This document shows, in pieces, positions 1-11,108 of a DNA stretch of 64,000 nucleotides (position 1 is its first letter; each line of letters starts with the position of its first letter). Source of the DNA: Cryptomeria japonica (lineage: Eukaryota; Streptophyta; Pinopsida; Cupressales; Cupressaceae); NCBI RefSeq assembly GCF_030272615.1, contig NC_081410.1:122596640-122660639 (forward strand), in the 5' to 3' direction. The position numbers were made by a program, and so were the translations under genes. The notes under the pieces are model-generated. The model was not told where the DNA came from, searched no databases, and saw nothing but the letters and a program-made list of their open reading frames with translations.

Positions 1-485
1 CAAAGAAGAGTGAGATTTCTCAAGGTTGGGAAAGAGAACAAGAGTGAGAAATTAGAACTTGTGCATTTAGATTTATGGGGACCGGCTCAAGTATCATCTC
101 TTGGTGGCTCTTGTTATTATGTTATTTTACTAGATGATGCAACTAGGAAAACATGGGTATATTTCCTAAAACAGAAATTAGATGTTTTTGAAACTTTTAA
201 GAAATGGAAAGCTTAGGTTGAGAATGAGACATGAAAAAAAAATTAGTGTCTCAAATCTGATAATGAAGGAAAATATTGCAGCAAAGCATTTGAAGATTAC
301 TATTCTTTTAATGGAATCTGAAGGCAGAAAACAGTTTTAGGAACCCCACAAGAAAATGGTGTGTTTGAGAGAATGAATAGAACCATCATGAGGCATGTGA
401 GGAGCATGAGATTGCATGTTGAACTACCCCTACAATTTTGGGCAGATGTTGTACATACTACTATTTATTTGATAAATACAGGACC
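1..485 (+). pseudogene. Ty1/copia integrase, 5' part of a broken polyprotein
   Basis: Translation gives the end of the GAG-pre-integrase region followed by the integrase core of a plant Ty1/copia element. The first catalytic aspartate lies in LVHLDLWGPA (about 58-87), followed by VILLDDATRKTWVYFLK. The second is in SDNEGKY (about 256-276), and the glutamate is in TPQENGVFERMNRT (about 340-380). Stops at 214-216 and later, plus a frame change, show that it is dead. The 5' LTR, gag and protease lie outside the window. The reading is cut at 485 by the giant LTR insertion and resumes at 4682. Integrase would insert the element's cDNA into the host chromosome; this copy cannot make it. Confidence 0.9.
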
Positions 486-3400
486 TGTAATGCCCCGCCA
501 GGAAACCCCGAAGGGATAAGCCAAAATAACACAAGAATGGAGTGCAATAATTTTTTTTTTTTAAAAGATACAACACATAAGATGCAACATGATACCAAAG
601 ATTCAGATTACATAGCGGAAGACATCAACTAATCTCCTAACGAGTTTCCCAACGAGATTACTTAATTTTCACAGTTCACTTAACTCACACAATCAATCCA
701 TTACGCTAAATATCTTAATAAGGAGATAATTCATAACAGGATAATTTCTTTCAAAGATGGAAATATAAATCACAAGCAAGAATTCATCATTAAGATCCAT
801 TCATGAACTTCATTCAATCTTTTCATTTAAAATTACAACCATACATCATCATTCTAATTCACAAGGATTTCATCATAACATATGAGATCTTTCCAAGCAT
901 ATCTAAATTCCTTAACAACAACAAGTATAATTCATTACTCTAAGTTCCATTCTTTCCATATTCCAACTTAATGCATTTAAAAGACGATTACACACATACA
1001 TTTACGATAAATCGTATCCTCTGAACCACTTAGGCATTCAATCAACATGGCATTCAAGAAAGAACTGAATATAAGCATCTATAGTTATTTCCAATTATCC
1101 ACTTAACCATTCAACATAAATTAATCATACATGATAAAGCTGAATAAAAGAAACACAAGAGAATACATCACATAACACCGTAATGATCTCGGAGTTCACC
1201 CTTAAAGGGCTACATCTCCGGGTCTGCGCAACTGCAAGACCCCCCTCGGATAAATAATAAGGTTAAGAGTACAAGAGGTTACACTATACAATCCAGCCAT
1301 CAAGGCGATACATAAGCAATATACAACGACCACAACGGTCAATAATACATAAACGATCCTTACAAGGAACAGGATCCAGCTGAACATAATCAAAGCTAAT
1401 AACATAAGAGTCCATGAGAGCATCCATAAAACTGAACCATCACCACCCAAGGGTCTAACATGAAACCGACACTCACAAGGGCAGAGACCAAAAGGACGAC
1501 TCTCAAAGGTACTCAAAGCAGGACAAAACGACAACACACTAGCGAACGTAGGGACAAGTGTCATCACATGACCTGGTATGGATACCATGGCAAGTCTTCA
1601 TAGGTCCCGGCCCATACACTGGTAACCCTGGCAACCTAATCCGAACTTCCGGCCCATCCAAGCCTCATGTGGACCCACACATCCTCTCGTGATGACAAGG
1701 AAGGTAGTTTGCCATTTCAGGCCTTCTCACAGCATGTCGAATCTATGATAGCACTCGTCTCATGTGTGAGGCACAATTATCTTAATTAAAGATTATATTC
1801 TAATCTACTTAGGTTATCACTTATTAGACTCACTTTCGACGGGTTATCCAGCAGCCACTTTGGGCGCGGCCCCCAATCGAAAGCCACTTTCCCATACGAC
1901 ACTAGACTAACTCAGACGGACTCAAACCACGGAATACACATGGTAAGACGAACGGAGTTCAAGAAGATACAATCATCAGGTCAAACACGACTCAAGGGTA
2001 ATCACTTACTGACGGTGCTCTAACTAGAGACCTGACAACTAAGGTTAACCACGAATCATTATTCGACTCACTCAAAGAGGATATAACCAACTAAGTCAAC
2101 ATCACAATCCAAAGTCAACTCAAAATTCGAGGACTGAAACAGGAACACCAAATCATCCATACGACAGGGTCCTTTTAAACAAAGCAAAACATGCCATTTC
2201 ATAAATTAAAGCGAATACAGTAATTAAACTCGCAATGCAATAATCAGAAAAGACATTATTCCCTCAAGTTGATTTAAACATTAAAAACGATCAAGTTTTC
2301 TACATGATCTAAAACATATTACAGTTATCTACCTTGTCAAGGGATAAGTCGTTCTTGGTTTTCTAACTCCTAGGGTTCAAGCATTGAACAGGCAATTTAA
2401 GCCGTAATGAGTTTTTAACCAATTCATATTAATCAAATTCAGACAACCATTAAACAATTAAAATAAGATATTTAATCTCCAACAAACATCATCAAGTGGA
2501 ATTCACATCGTATTCCAATAAAATATTATCCTCTATTATTTTTAAACATTACTACATCAAACAGTCACATGCTCTAATTAGCTAGAAGGTAAGATCTGGA
2601 CTTATTACTCCAAGATCAATCAGAATATAAACAGCAAAATTCAATTGCAAAATAACAGTTGTAAACTTAATTAGGAAGAGGGCATATGTCACAAAATGAC
2701 GTTAAGTAACAATTAGCCTAAAACTCCCTTATAAGGTGAATCAATATCCAATCCACTCTTATCAGGTTAATGCTACCTCATTCATAATTAAAAATTTAAA
2801 TAAAGCTAATCATTAAATAACTTTCACTAAAATGATATAAAGTATCATAAGTTTTCTTTTTTTTTGAATGTAAGAAGAAAATACATTCTAAAGAAAATCA
2901 TTTTATAACTAATTTAAAATATAACAAAAAAAACGCATTTAAAATATCGTTGAAACAAACTACGTTTTTTTTTTTGAAACTACATTTTAAAAAACGAAAA
3001 AGAATGCCTTTAACCTAACGGCGAGGGCGGGCTATGCCCTAACCCTAGCCGCAGGGCATTGCCCAGGCGGCGGCGCCGCTGCGGTGCCCGCAGGCCCGCG
3101 GCGCCCTGCGGCCACCGTAGCGAGCCGCGGCCGAAGGCCTTAACTCCTGCGAATGGTGGGGGGAGGAACCAGGGGGACGAGCTGGAAATGAAGGGGGGTG
3201 CGAGCGGTGGAGAGGGGAGGGAGCGGGTGGAGCTCCGCTCCCCGCCTCCCATCCCCAAAACACAGTCCGAGCACAAAACAATGACGCCCAGGTTCGAACA
3301 CACAGTTCGAAATTTTAATATTAATTTGCTAATTAAAAACCACAGTTCGCCTAAAATGCACGCCCAGCTCGGCATAATAAATAAAACGTTAAAATTTAAA

Positions 3401-4681
3401 AAAAATAGGAACACACAGTTCGGTAAATACCACCACGCCCATCACGAAATTGATAAAAAAAAAATTCGATTTAAAATCAATTCGAATATTAAAGGGACTG
3501 GTTTGGAACAATTTCTTGGGGATTTTCCTCCTTCCCAATAACAAAAGGGATTCAAACCCCCAAATAGCAAAGATGAGAACACATCACAAATTAAAATCTC
3601 CAACCAAATTCAAATGGACATCCAAATTGATTTTCAATAACCAGTCCAGAATCCTACCTCGATTCGCAATCCTGGTATGGCTGAAGGGAGAGCCCACCTC
3701 CAGATCCAGCAGCCGTTTCTTCCTCCCAAATCCTCCAGTTTTATCTCCAAAATCTTTTCCAACCAAAATTCCTCCAAAAATCTCCCTCCTCTCCAAATTT
3801 CCCAAATTGGGTAATATGGAGGAGTTTACCCAAAAATTCCATTTTTTTGGAATAAAAACTTTTATTTACAATTAATTCCTCAAAATTTATTTCTTTTCAA
3901 CAATATCAACAATACAACTAGCTTTTCAGTTTTCCAATCGATTTCTCATATCAGATCAATTTAACCTTTCAAATACCAGAATCCAACAGAAAGCAATTAA
4001 ACCTCTTGCAATTAAATACAAATCCTTCTTTTTCATCAGCATATATAAATAATGCATTTAATAATCGAAATCAGCCATTAAATTCAAATTTACTTCCAAT
4101 CTAAAATGAGCAATTCATTAACAACGAAAAACGCATAACGAATTCTCAATCAATTTAATCCATTAATCTTCACTGCACAAACGCATAAATACTCAAAATA
4201 ATGCTACGGACTAATTCATCAATTAACCAAACACACCAGGCATGCAAATCGAGAAAGTCAACCAAACAGACGACTCGCAACCCAAACCAACAAGGGATTA
4301 CCGACGACGACTGGCGATGCTCACTAGAGCACGACTAAGGTCAACTAGGGTCTCACGACCACCTAATCCGACTCTAGGGATTAACAAGGGTACACTCAAA
4401 CCTGCAAAACCAGGTGACGACGAACCTCGCACTCATGCGACTTCGTACCTGGAATCTCCTGCAACAAAAGATCATACATGCATACATTTATAAAATCTAA
4501 TGAAAGCGTTAGTCCGATACTAAAATCACGAAATAGGTACACTGAATAACCTACATACAACTAGTGTGAGAACCACATCAATAGCTATGCGTAAAATCAA
4601 CATTTGACTATAACATAACATTACGATTAACTAATCAAGATTAAGCCAAGGTTAGAAATAGACTAGGGTAGGGGTACTACA
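486..4681. mobile_element. Giant solo-LTR-like insertion, copy 1 (4.2 kb)
   Basis: The sequence begins TGTAATGCCCC and ends GGGGTACTACA, the TG...CA form of LTR ends. It is flanked by a perfect 5-bp duplication GGACC (481-485 and 4682-4686). Removing the insert and one duplication restores the interrupted copia integrase reading frame, so the boundaries are well supported. No gag, pol, primer-binding site or internal LTR junction is visible across 4196 bp, so a solo LTR left by LTR-LTR recombination is the simplest reading. The two ends also form an imperfect inverted repeat (TGTArTrCCCC). A diverged second copy lies at 11109-24041. Open frames inside (for example 1202-1588 minus and 3059-3541 plus) show no protein family and look like chance. 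Orientation cannot be set without internal sequence. Confidence 0.8.
3020..3260. other. GC-rich island inside giant LTR copy 1
   Basis: A stretch of roughly 240 bp is very rich in G+C and CpG within an otherwise AT-rich LTR. It contains an exact 10-bp inverted pair, GCCGCAGGGC at 3048-3057 and GCCCTGCGGC at 3103-3112, so its transcript could fold. The corresponding part of copy 2 (around 12900-13050) is AT-rich and lacks it. It may be an LTR regulatory region or a sequence captured by this copy; the sequence alone does not decide. Confidence 0.6.
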
Positions 4682-6715
4682 GGACCTTCAAATCCTTTGG
4701 ATGGTGGCATCCCAAAGGAGGCAAGGACTAGTAAAAAGGTAAACTATTATTTTCTAAAAACCTTTGGTTGTGAAACTTTTGTCCATGTTGATAAAGAAAA
4801 TAGAACCAAGGTTGATGTTAAATCTCAAAAATGTACCTTCATTGGATATGGAATTCGTGACTTTGGTTATCCGTTATGGGATTTTAAAAATAAAAAAATA
4901 ATTAGAAGTAGAGATGTTATATTCAATGAGAAGGTCATGTACAAAGAATAGATGTAGGAAAAGAAGAATGAAAAGATCAAAAAGGAATATGTGGTGTTGG
5001 ATGACATTTCTGAAAATAAAATGCAATTGGTACCTGATGCTCAGCAACAACAAAATATCCAACAAACTCCTGCAAGTGTTAGACGTTCTACAAGGCTAAG
5101 CAGGCCTCCAGAAAGATTGTCTCCTTCTTTGTATTCTATTTTATTAACTAATTATGGTGAACTAGAAGGATATGAAGAAGCAATTCAAGTGGATGGCAAA
5201 AAACAGTGGGAGCTAGGCATGAAAATGGAAATGGATTCCTTGATGAAGAATCAGACTTGGGACTTAGTCCCATTACTTGCAAGAAAAAGAGTCTTGCCAA
5301 ATAAATAGGTTTTTAGGCTAAAGGAGGAGGATGGAGGACATAAAATATATAAGGTCAAACTCGTGGTTAAAGGTTTTGCACAAAAAAAAGGTATAGATTT
5401 TGATGAAATATTTTCTCTAGTTGTAAAAAATGACTTCAATTAGAACTGTTCTAAGTCCTGTGGTTGTAGAAGACTTGCATCTTGAATAGCTAGATGTTAA
5501 AACAACTTTTCTCCATGGGGATTTGGAGAAGGAAATCTACATGCAGCAACCATAGGGATATGAGGTCAAAGGTAAGGAGGAGTTAGTGTGCAAGTTGAAG
5601 AAAAGTTTGTATAGCCTAAAGAAATCATCCCAACAATGGTATTCGAAGTTTGATAGTTTCATGGCTGAACAGGGTTACCACAGATGTCATTCTAATCATT
5701 GTGTTTATTTCAAGAGATTGGATAATGGCAGTTATATTATCCTATTACTTTGTGTTGATGGCATGCTTGTTGTTGGGTCTAACCTGCAGCATATAAATGA
5801 ACTTAAAAATAAATTAGCAAAGTCATTTGCTATGAAGGATTTGGGTGCAGCTCAGTAAATCCTTGGTATGAGGATTTCACGGGACAGAAAAAATAGAACA
5901 TTAACTTTGTCCCAAAGTGAGTATATAAAGAAGGTGTTGAAAAGAGTTAACATGTAGAATGCAAAAGAAATTGGTACACCTTTGGCTATTCATTTCAAAT
6001 TGACTAAGGAGATGTGTCCAAAGACATAGGAAGAGGTAAATAAAATGTCAAACATCCTGTATTCATCAGTTGTTGGTAGTCTTATGTATGTGATGCTATG
6101 CACACGGCTAGATATTGCACATGCAGTGGGAGTTATGAGCAGGTATATGAGAAATCTGGGAATGGAACATTGGAATGTTGTCAAATGGATTCTCAGGTAT
6201 TTGAGAGGTACTTCCACCAAGGCATTATGTTTCAAAGGATCAAATGTTGTTCTACGAGGATATGTTGACTCTGATCTAGAAGGTGATATTGATACAAGGA
6301 GTGCTATAGGGTATGTTTTTACTATAGGGGGAACTGTAGTTAGTTGGATTTCTAGACTACAAAAGGTGGTTGTGCTTTCAACCACTAAAGATGAGTATGT
6401 AGTTGCTACTGAAGCTAGCAAGGAGATGATTTGGTTACAACATTTTCTAGAGGAATTGGGCCAAATGCAGGAGGATAGCCCATGGTATACTGATAGCTAG
6501 AGTGTCATTCATCTTGCAAATAATTTCTCTCTTCTTACAAGGACAAAACACATTTAGCTCAAGTACCACTTCATACAATCTATTTTGGAGGATGGCCAGT
6601 TACGGCTTGAGAAGATTCACACAAGTGATCACAATCTTGTAGATATGTTCATGAAGGTAGTCCCACGGGAGAAGTTGATTTCCTCCTTAGTTTCTCTCGG
6701 CCTTCTTGACTGAAA
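4682..6715 (+). pseudogene. Ty1/copia integrase C-terminus, reverse transcriptase and RNase H
   Basis: This continues the polyprotein from 485. Integrase C-terminal motif FLKTFGCETFVHVDKENRTK lies at about 4755-4815. Reverse transcriptase starts near 5190 (KKQWELGMKMEMDSLMKNQTW) and runs through KVKLVVKGFAQKKGIDFDEIF, LDVKTTFLHGDLEKEIYMQQP and LKKSLYSLKKSSQQWYSKF. The usual YVDD active site reads CVDG (about 5752-5763). RNase H is seen in YVDSDLEGDIDTRSAIGYVF (about 6260-6320) and VVLSTTKDEYVVATEASKEM, ending at SLVSLGLLD. In-frame stops (5306, 5556, 5856, 5955, 6027, 6498 and others) and a frame change near 5434 make it non-functional. Such enzymes copy element RNA into DNA in cytoplasmic particles. 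Confidence 0.92.
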
Positions 6716-6793
6716 ATCGTGGAATTAAGGAACATTTATGTCCAGGAGTTTTATCCAATGGGATTTGCAAGTTCAACAGTTTCATCCAGGCTC

Positions 6794-6853
6794 AGTCTCC
6801 AAGTGGGAGATTGTCTGGTGTGGAGCCTGATTAGTCTCCAAGTGGGAGATTGT
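6794..6853 (+). repeat. Duplicated polypurine-tract motif before the copia 3' LTR
   Basis: The 19-base string tctccaagtgggagattgt occurs twice, inside 6794-6814 and 6833-6853, with a 39-bp period. The second copy abuts the LTR start and should be the plus-strand primer (polypurine tract) used in reverse transcription. The first is an upstream duplicate. Confidence 0.75.
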
Positions 6854-7250
6854 TGATATGTGGCAACTGATCATGCAAGTATTGTACACTCTTTATGTAT
6901 CATCGTCGAGGTTTGGGGTTGGGCCCTAAGTGAGGGTTCAAGGGCGCAGCCCCTGAGGGAAAAATAATTGTCATTTTTTGTTGAAAAAACGACATTGAAA
7001 GAAACCCTAAAATAACTGACTTTGAGTGTTGCCCTAAAAATTGCTTTTTATAAGCGGTTGGAATGTAAAAAGGCATTATAATGGTGTTGTACTAATTTAT
7101 TGGATAATAAGAAAAGGTTGGACGACTGTGTTTTGTGAATGTACCCCATCTTCGGTGAACCACGTTAAATCTCTGTGTTATTTGTGATGCATTTTTCTTC
7201 ATCTTTTGTGTTTGTATCTGCATATAATTATTAATATGTATTTGCTCTGG
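6851..7250 (+). mobile_element. 3' LTR of the Ty1/copia element
   Basis: The LTR begins TGTTGATATGTGGC directly after the polypurine tract, the usual start for plant copia LTRs. The 3' end is not fixed: a CA at 7222 is one candidate, and LINE coding similarity resumes by about 7262. The 5' LTR lies outside the window, so neither LTR identity nor target duplication can be tested. Confidence 0.65.
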
Positions 7251-7261
7251 ATCTACCTAAA

Positions 7262-9760
7262 CCCTAAAAAGGATGGCTTACTTTTCTTAACACGTCCTAT
7301 AAAATTATTGCTAAATCCTTAGCTCCAAGGATTAAACTAGTGGAAAAAGGTATAGTTTGACTTGAATAAACTAGGTTCCTAGGTGGCAAATATATATTAT
7401 TGATAACTTGATAGTGGCCTAGGAAATTAGTGAATGGGCACAACAATTAGGAAAAAATGTTCTTCTTGTTTATTTAGATTTTGACAAAGCCTGTGACAAA
7501 ATGAGCAGGATATTTATCATTAAGATGTTGCAATGGTTATGGTTTGGTCCTAAAATATGTAAGAATGTTCAAATATTGTGAATAATTTATTGAGTGATCC
7601 TTTCCCTGCAATGTTCTTCCCTTTATCTCCATTCATCTATGTTTTTCTTATTGATGCACTAGGTTATCTACTACAAAATTCTAAGCAAAGGAATTTGATT
7701 AAAGGCATATCTATCCCAAATAATATTGTTGTTATTAGTTAAATAAAAATCAATGATAGTATTCTCTTTATCCAAAATTATGAAATCATAAATTACTAAT
7801 ATATTAGAGGTTCTAAACTTATATTGTGTTATTTTGGGATCAAAGGTCACTTATCATAAAATTGGATTTCTTATGATGTAATCTAATTTCTCCTTAATGG
7901 GTTCTTAAAGAGTGGAAGCAAATTAAGCATGAGTAGATTAATCAATACTTGGGTATTCCATTTGTACTAGGTGTTACTCTACCTTATATGTGCAATTGGT
8001 TTGTAACCAAGTTGAAAAACAAAATCTTTACTTGGAGAAACAATTTTTTTTCATTAGTTGGCAAAATCTAAGTAGTAAATCAAATATTCTTGGCTTCATA
8101 TGTATACTACTCTTCATCTTAGATGTCATCCAAAAAAGGATATGTGGACTTAACTAAAATTATTTAGCAATTCTTGTGGGCTAATTGGGATGGAAAGATT
8201 GGTTTCATATCCACTTCTTGGCTTCATTGTATACAACATAAAGACAAAGGTGGATTAGGCCTTTTAGACCCCAAGACGCAAGGGATTTGTTTATCAATAA
8301 AATGGATTATATGGGTTGTGTTAGGAGAAGAACAATGTAAAATCTTATTTCATCACTAAATTATTCATACTACTATATTTGAAAAATGATAAGGATTTAG
8401 ATGGTTGGATAAAGTATTTCTTGCCCCTTTCTTTCTCATTAAGGCATTGTTCCCCCTTGAATCCATTTGGAAGGCCTAACAATGAGTCCGCAAATTTTTG
8501 AACTAGAAGAATTATTCCTTTTAACATAGTTTTAGTTTTGCAACTTCTTCTACTTGGTAGAATAAACTTTTCCAATATCACAGTCAACCATTAGTTGTTA
8601 CCTTCCCAAAATGAGCCAATTATTTTTTCAAAAAGGGTAATGTAGCAGTGTGGCGATATTTGAGATTTCAACTCTCTTAAATGGATTAAATAAAAAAGTA
8701 CTAAAAATTATTTTAATTTATTTTATAGATCTCAAGGATTTATGATTTTTGTGAAGTCATTAGTTCCTATGGAATTACTCATGAAGCTTTGCATGCCTTT
8801 ACAAAGTAGTTTTTTCACATATTGACAATGGCTTGATAAATATCAATTCTACTATTTTCTTTTGAAAAAGTATCTATTTAAAATTACTTCCAAATATGAC
8901 ATTAAACCCAAGACTCAATAAAAATTGAATTGCAAATTCCATGAAAAGAAGTGAAAGAATTTGGGTGCTAAAATTTGGAAATCTTAAGCTAAAACTAATG
9001 CTCAAATTTTAGCATGCAAAATCTTGCATCATAAGCTTCTTATAGGTGACAAATTGAAATTTTTTGAAGGTCCAGAAAATGTCCTAATTGTCAACATAAT
9101 GACAATTGGAACATATTTTTGGGGATTGTTTAGGGACAAAAAAATGGAATGCTATCCATGGTCACTCCCCTACTATTTTTGGTAATGTGTTATACTTGGA
9201 AAAAGTTGTTTTGGGTATTCATCTTCATAAGAATTTGGTTGTTGATTCTGGAAACATAGATGTTCATTAATGTTTTCTAATCATATTGTTCATCAAGAGG
9301 TAGAAATGCTAATTTTTTATTCTGACATCATTCTATAGTTTATCTCCTTATGTTTTTAGATAAAGCGTGATAGTAAATATGATGCAAAGTACAAGAAGCG
9401 CCTAGAGATGAATAAACTTCAGATCTTATAGCTCCAAAAAGGGGATATATGTTATTCAAGTGAACTTCAGTGTCTCTAAAAGATTCCAAATATAATTGTT
9501 CCACATGCTATTATATTTATTATGTGCTACCTACCTATCAATATGTTATATTTCTACATTTGATTGTTGCTAGGGGTTTTACTTTGTATTGTTGTGCAAA
9601 ATTTCTTAGCTTGTACTTGGTGATTCTTTGCTAGTTTCTATTGCAATGCTCTTGGAGTTGTTATTGTAATATTTTTTCTTATTTTCTTTGTAATTCGCCT
9701 TTGAATTGCAATTCTTTTTTATTGTAATCTATCTTTTTTAATACAAAACAAGTATTTGAT
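7262..9760 (+). pseudogene. L1-type LINE ORF2 remnant (reverse transcriptase and zinc-binding domain)
   Basis: Frames starting at about 7286 read LNTSYKIIAKSLAPRIK, then a tract near 7388-7500 with LLVYLDFDKACDKMS, the hallmark of plant L1 reverse transcriptase. Further on, 8174-8359 encodes WANWDGKIGF, KDKGGLGLLDPKTQGICLS. Near 8995-9200 lies the zinc-binding reverse-transcriptase C-terminal region (KILHHKLLIGDKLK). A T-rich tail with Pol II-like 3' end features follows to about 9760. Many stops and frame shifts show an old dead copy. The 5' part is missing exactly where the copia LTR ends, so the copia element probably inserted into this LINE. LINEs copy themselves by target-primed reverse transcription in the nucleus. 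Confidence 0.85.
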
Positions 9761-11093
9761 GTCAAGCTACTTGCCACTCATCATTGACATAAATATTCAC
9801 AAATTATAGTACAAATAAGCCTAAATTTGATTATAGATGAAAAATATCGAAGAATAAGAAGTCATTTCCACTTATAATGTGATTGCAATGATAACCTTTT
9901 TATTTTCTAATTGATAGAAGAAAAAAAAAATTAAAAATTATATTATAAGTGTCGAGAAATTTACTTTATCAATCATGCCTCACCCTCAACTATACTAACT
10001 AAAGTTGCTCAATACTTATATCTAAAAATGAATAAGTGTATATGTGCACATCCCACAAAAATATCACACATGATATCATACATAATTGTAAACATGAAAT
10101 ATTATTTAATGTTTGATCCATTAAACATTTTTTGTGTTATTCATTGTAGTTCATAAAACATATGAGAAGCAAGGTTTATAAATAACCAATCTATGATTTA
10201 TCTTCAAATTAGTGGGCTTGATAAGCATCATAAGATTTTAAAAGATAATCTTGATTCTAGATAATGTCATATAAACTCATAAGGAATTTAATTTCATATG
10301 TTGAGAACTTTCATTCCAAAATATGTATTAGGTATTAGTTATTTTTGGGAACATATGATGTGCAAGTTGCTCATGATTATAATAGAATTAAATTATTTAT
10401 TTCACATGTGTAGGGTGGTAGTAATTGTCTTTAGTTAGACCCCATCTATTATATTTATCCTACATGTATGGTGTGATAGTTGTTGTAATGACCTAGCAAC
10501 TGTAAAACATATTAAATAAATTAACTTTGGGGTTAATGAACTTTATAGTGTATCACCCTCCTTGTGGCACCATAAACATTAATATATTCTAGTTTTAGTT
10601 ATATCTATGCATTTTAATTCTTTGAGTGTTATTTATTATTGAACCTTAGAGTCTTTGTGCTCCTTTTTATATTTGTGCATTTCTAGAAGTGATAGTAGAG
10701 CTCTTTTGTTGGCTCCTTAGTGAAATATAATCTCTTTTTTCATGACATATTGTATAGAAATATCTATGATAGGTTAGCAAACACTTGTAAGGTCAAGTGT
10801 AAGTCACAATTGATTAATTAGGAGAAATACTTAACTTAAAAATAATCCAAAATCTCATTAGGAGGAGTTACCCAAGAACATCCAAGTAATCAGAATCTAA
10901 GCGCTAGTTTTCTATTGAAAATTGTCAACAGATCCACACCTCATATTTTTAGTAGTTATTTTGCCCTAAGTGTATTAGAGAGTTTTTGTTACGATACAAT
11001 TTTTAGCTAGAATATTAACAATTACCTCAATGGGGAACTTTTGATACCCACAATGAAATTTTCCTTTAAACCCTATGTAATCCATAATATTGT
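9760..11093. other. AT-rich spacer, no gene recognised
   Basis: There are no long reading frames, no protein similarity and no clear LTR ends on either strand. It is probably decayed transposon or old intergenic DNA left of the chromovirus. Confidence 0.5.
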
Positions 11094-11108
11094 GAGGCCC
11101 ACCTCTTC
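11094..11108 (+). repeat. Possible first bases of the chromovirus 5' LTR, cut off by giant LTR copy 2
   Basis: tgtgaggcccacctcttc immediately precedes the giant LTR insertion (the last five bases are the TCTTC duplication). Joined to 24047 onward, it resembles the region at about 37282-37320 downstream of the chromovirus pol. The match is short and imperfect, so this is a tentative assignment. Confidence 0.35.

Noticed and set aside
1202-1588. 128-residue minus-strand frame in giant LTR copy 1
   Set aside because: No recognisable domain, and not preserved at the homologous place in copy 2.
3059-3541. 160-residue open frame across the GC-rich island
   Set aside because: It lies in the LTR's GC-rich block and contains low-complexity Arg/Gly/Pro text. 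It has no family motif and open frames on the opposite strand as well, as expected from composition.
486-4681. DNA transposon interpretation based on the inverted ends
   Set aside because: TG...CA ends with a 5-bp duplication and no transposase fit an LTR better. The inverted match is an extended form of normal LTR ends.
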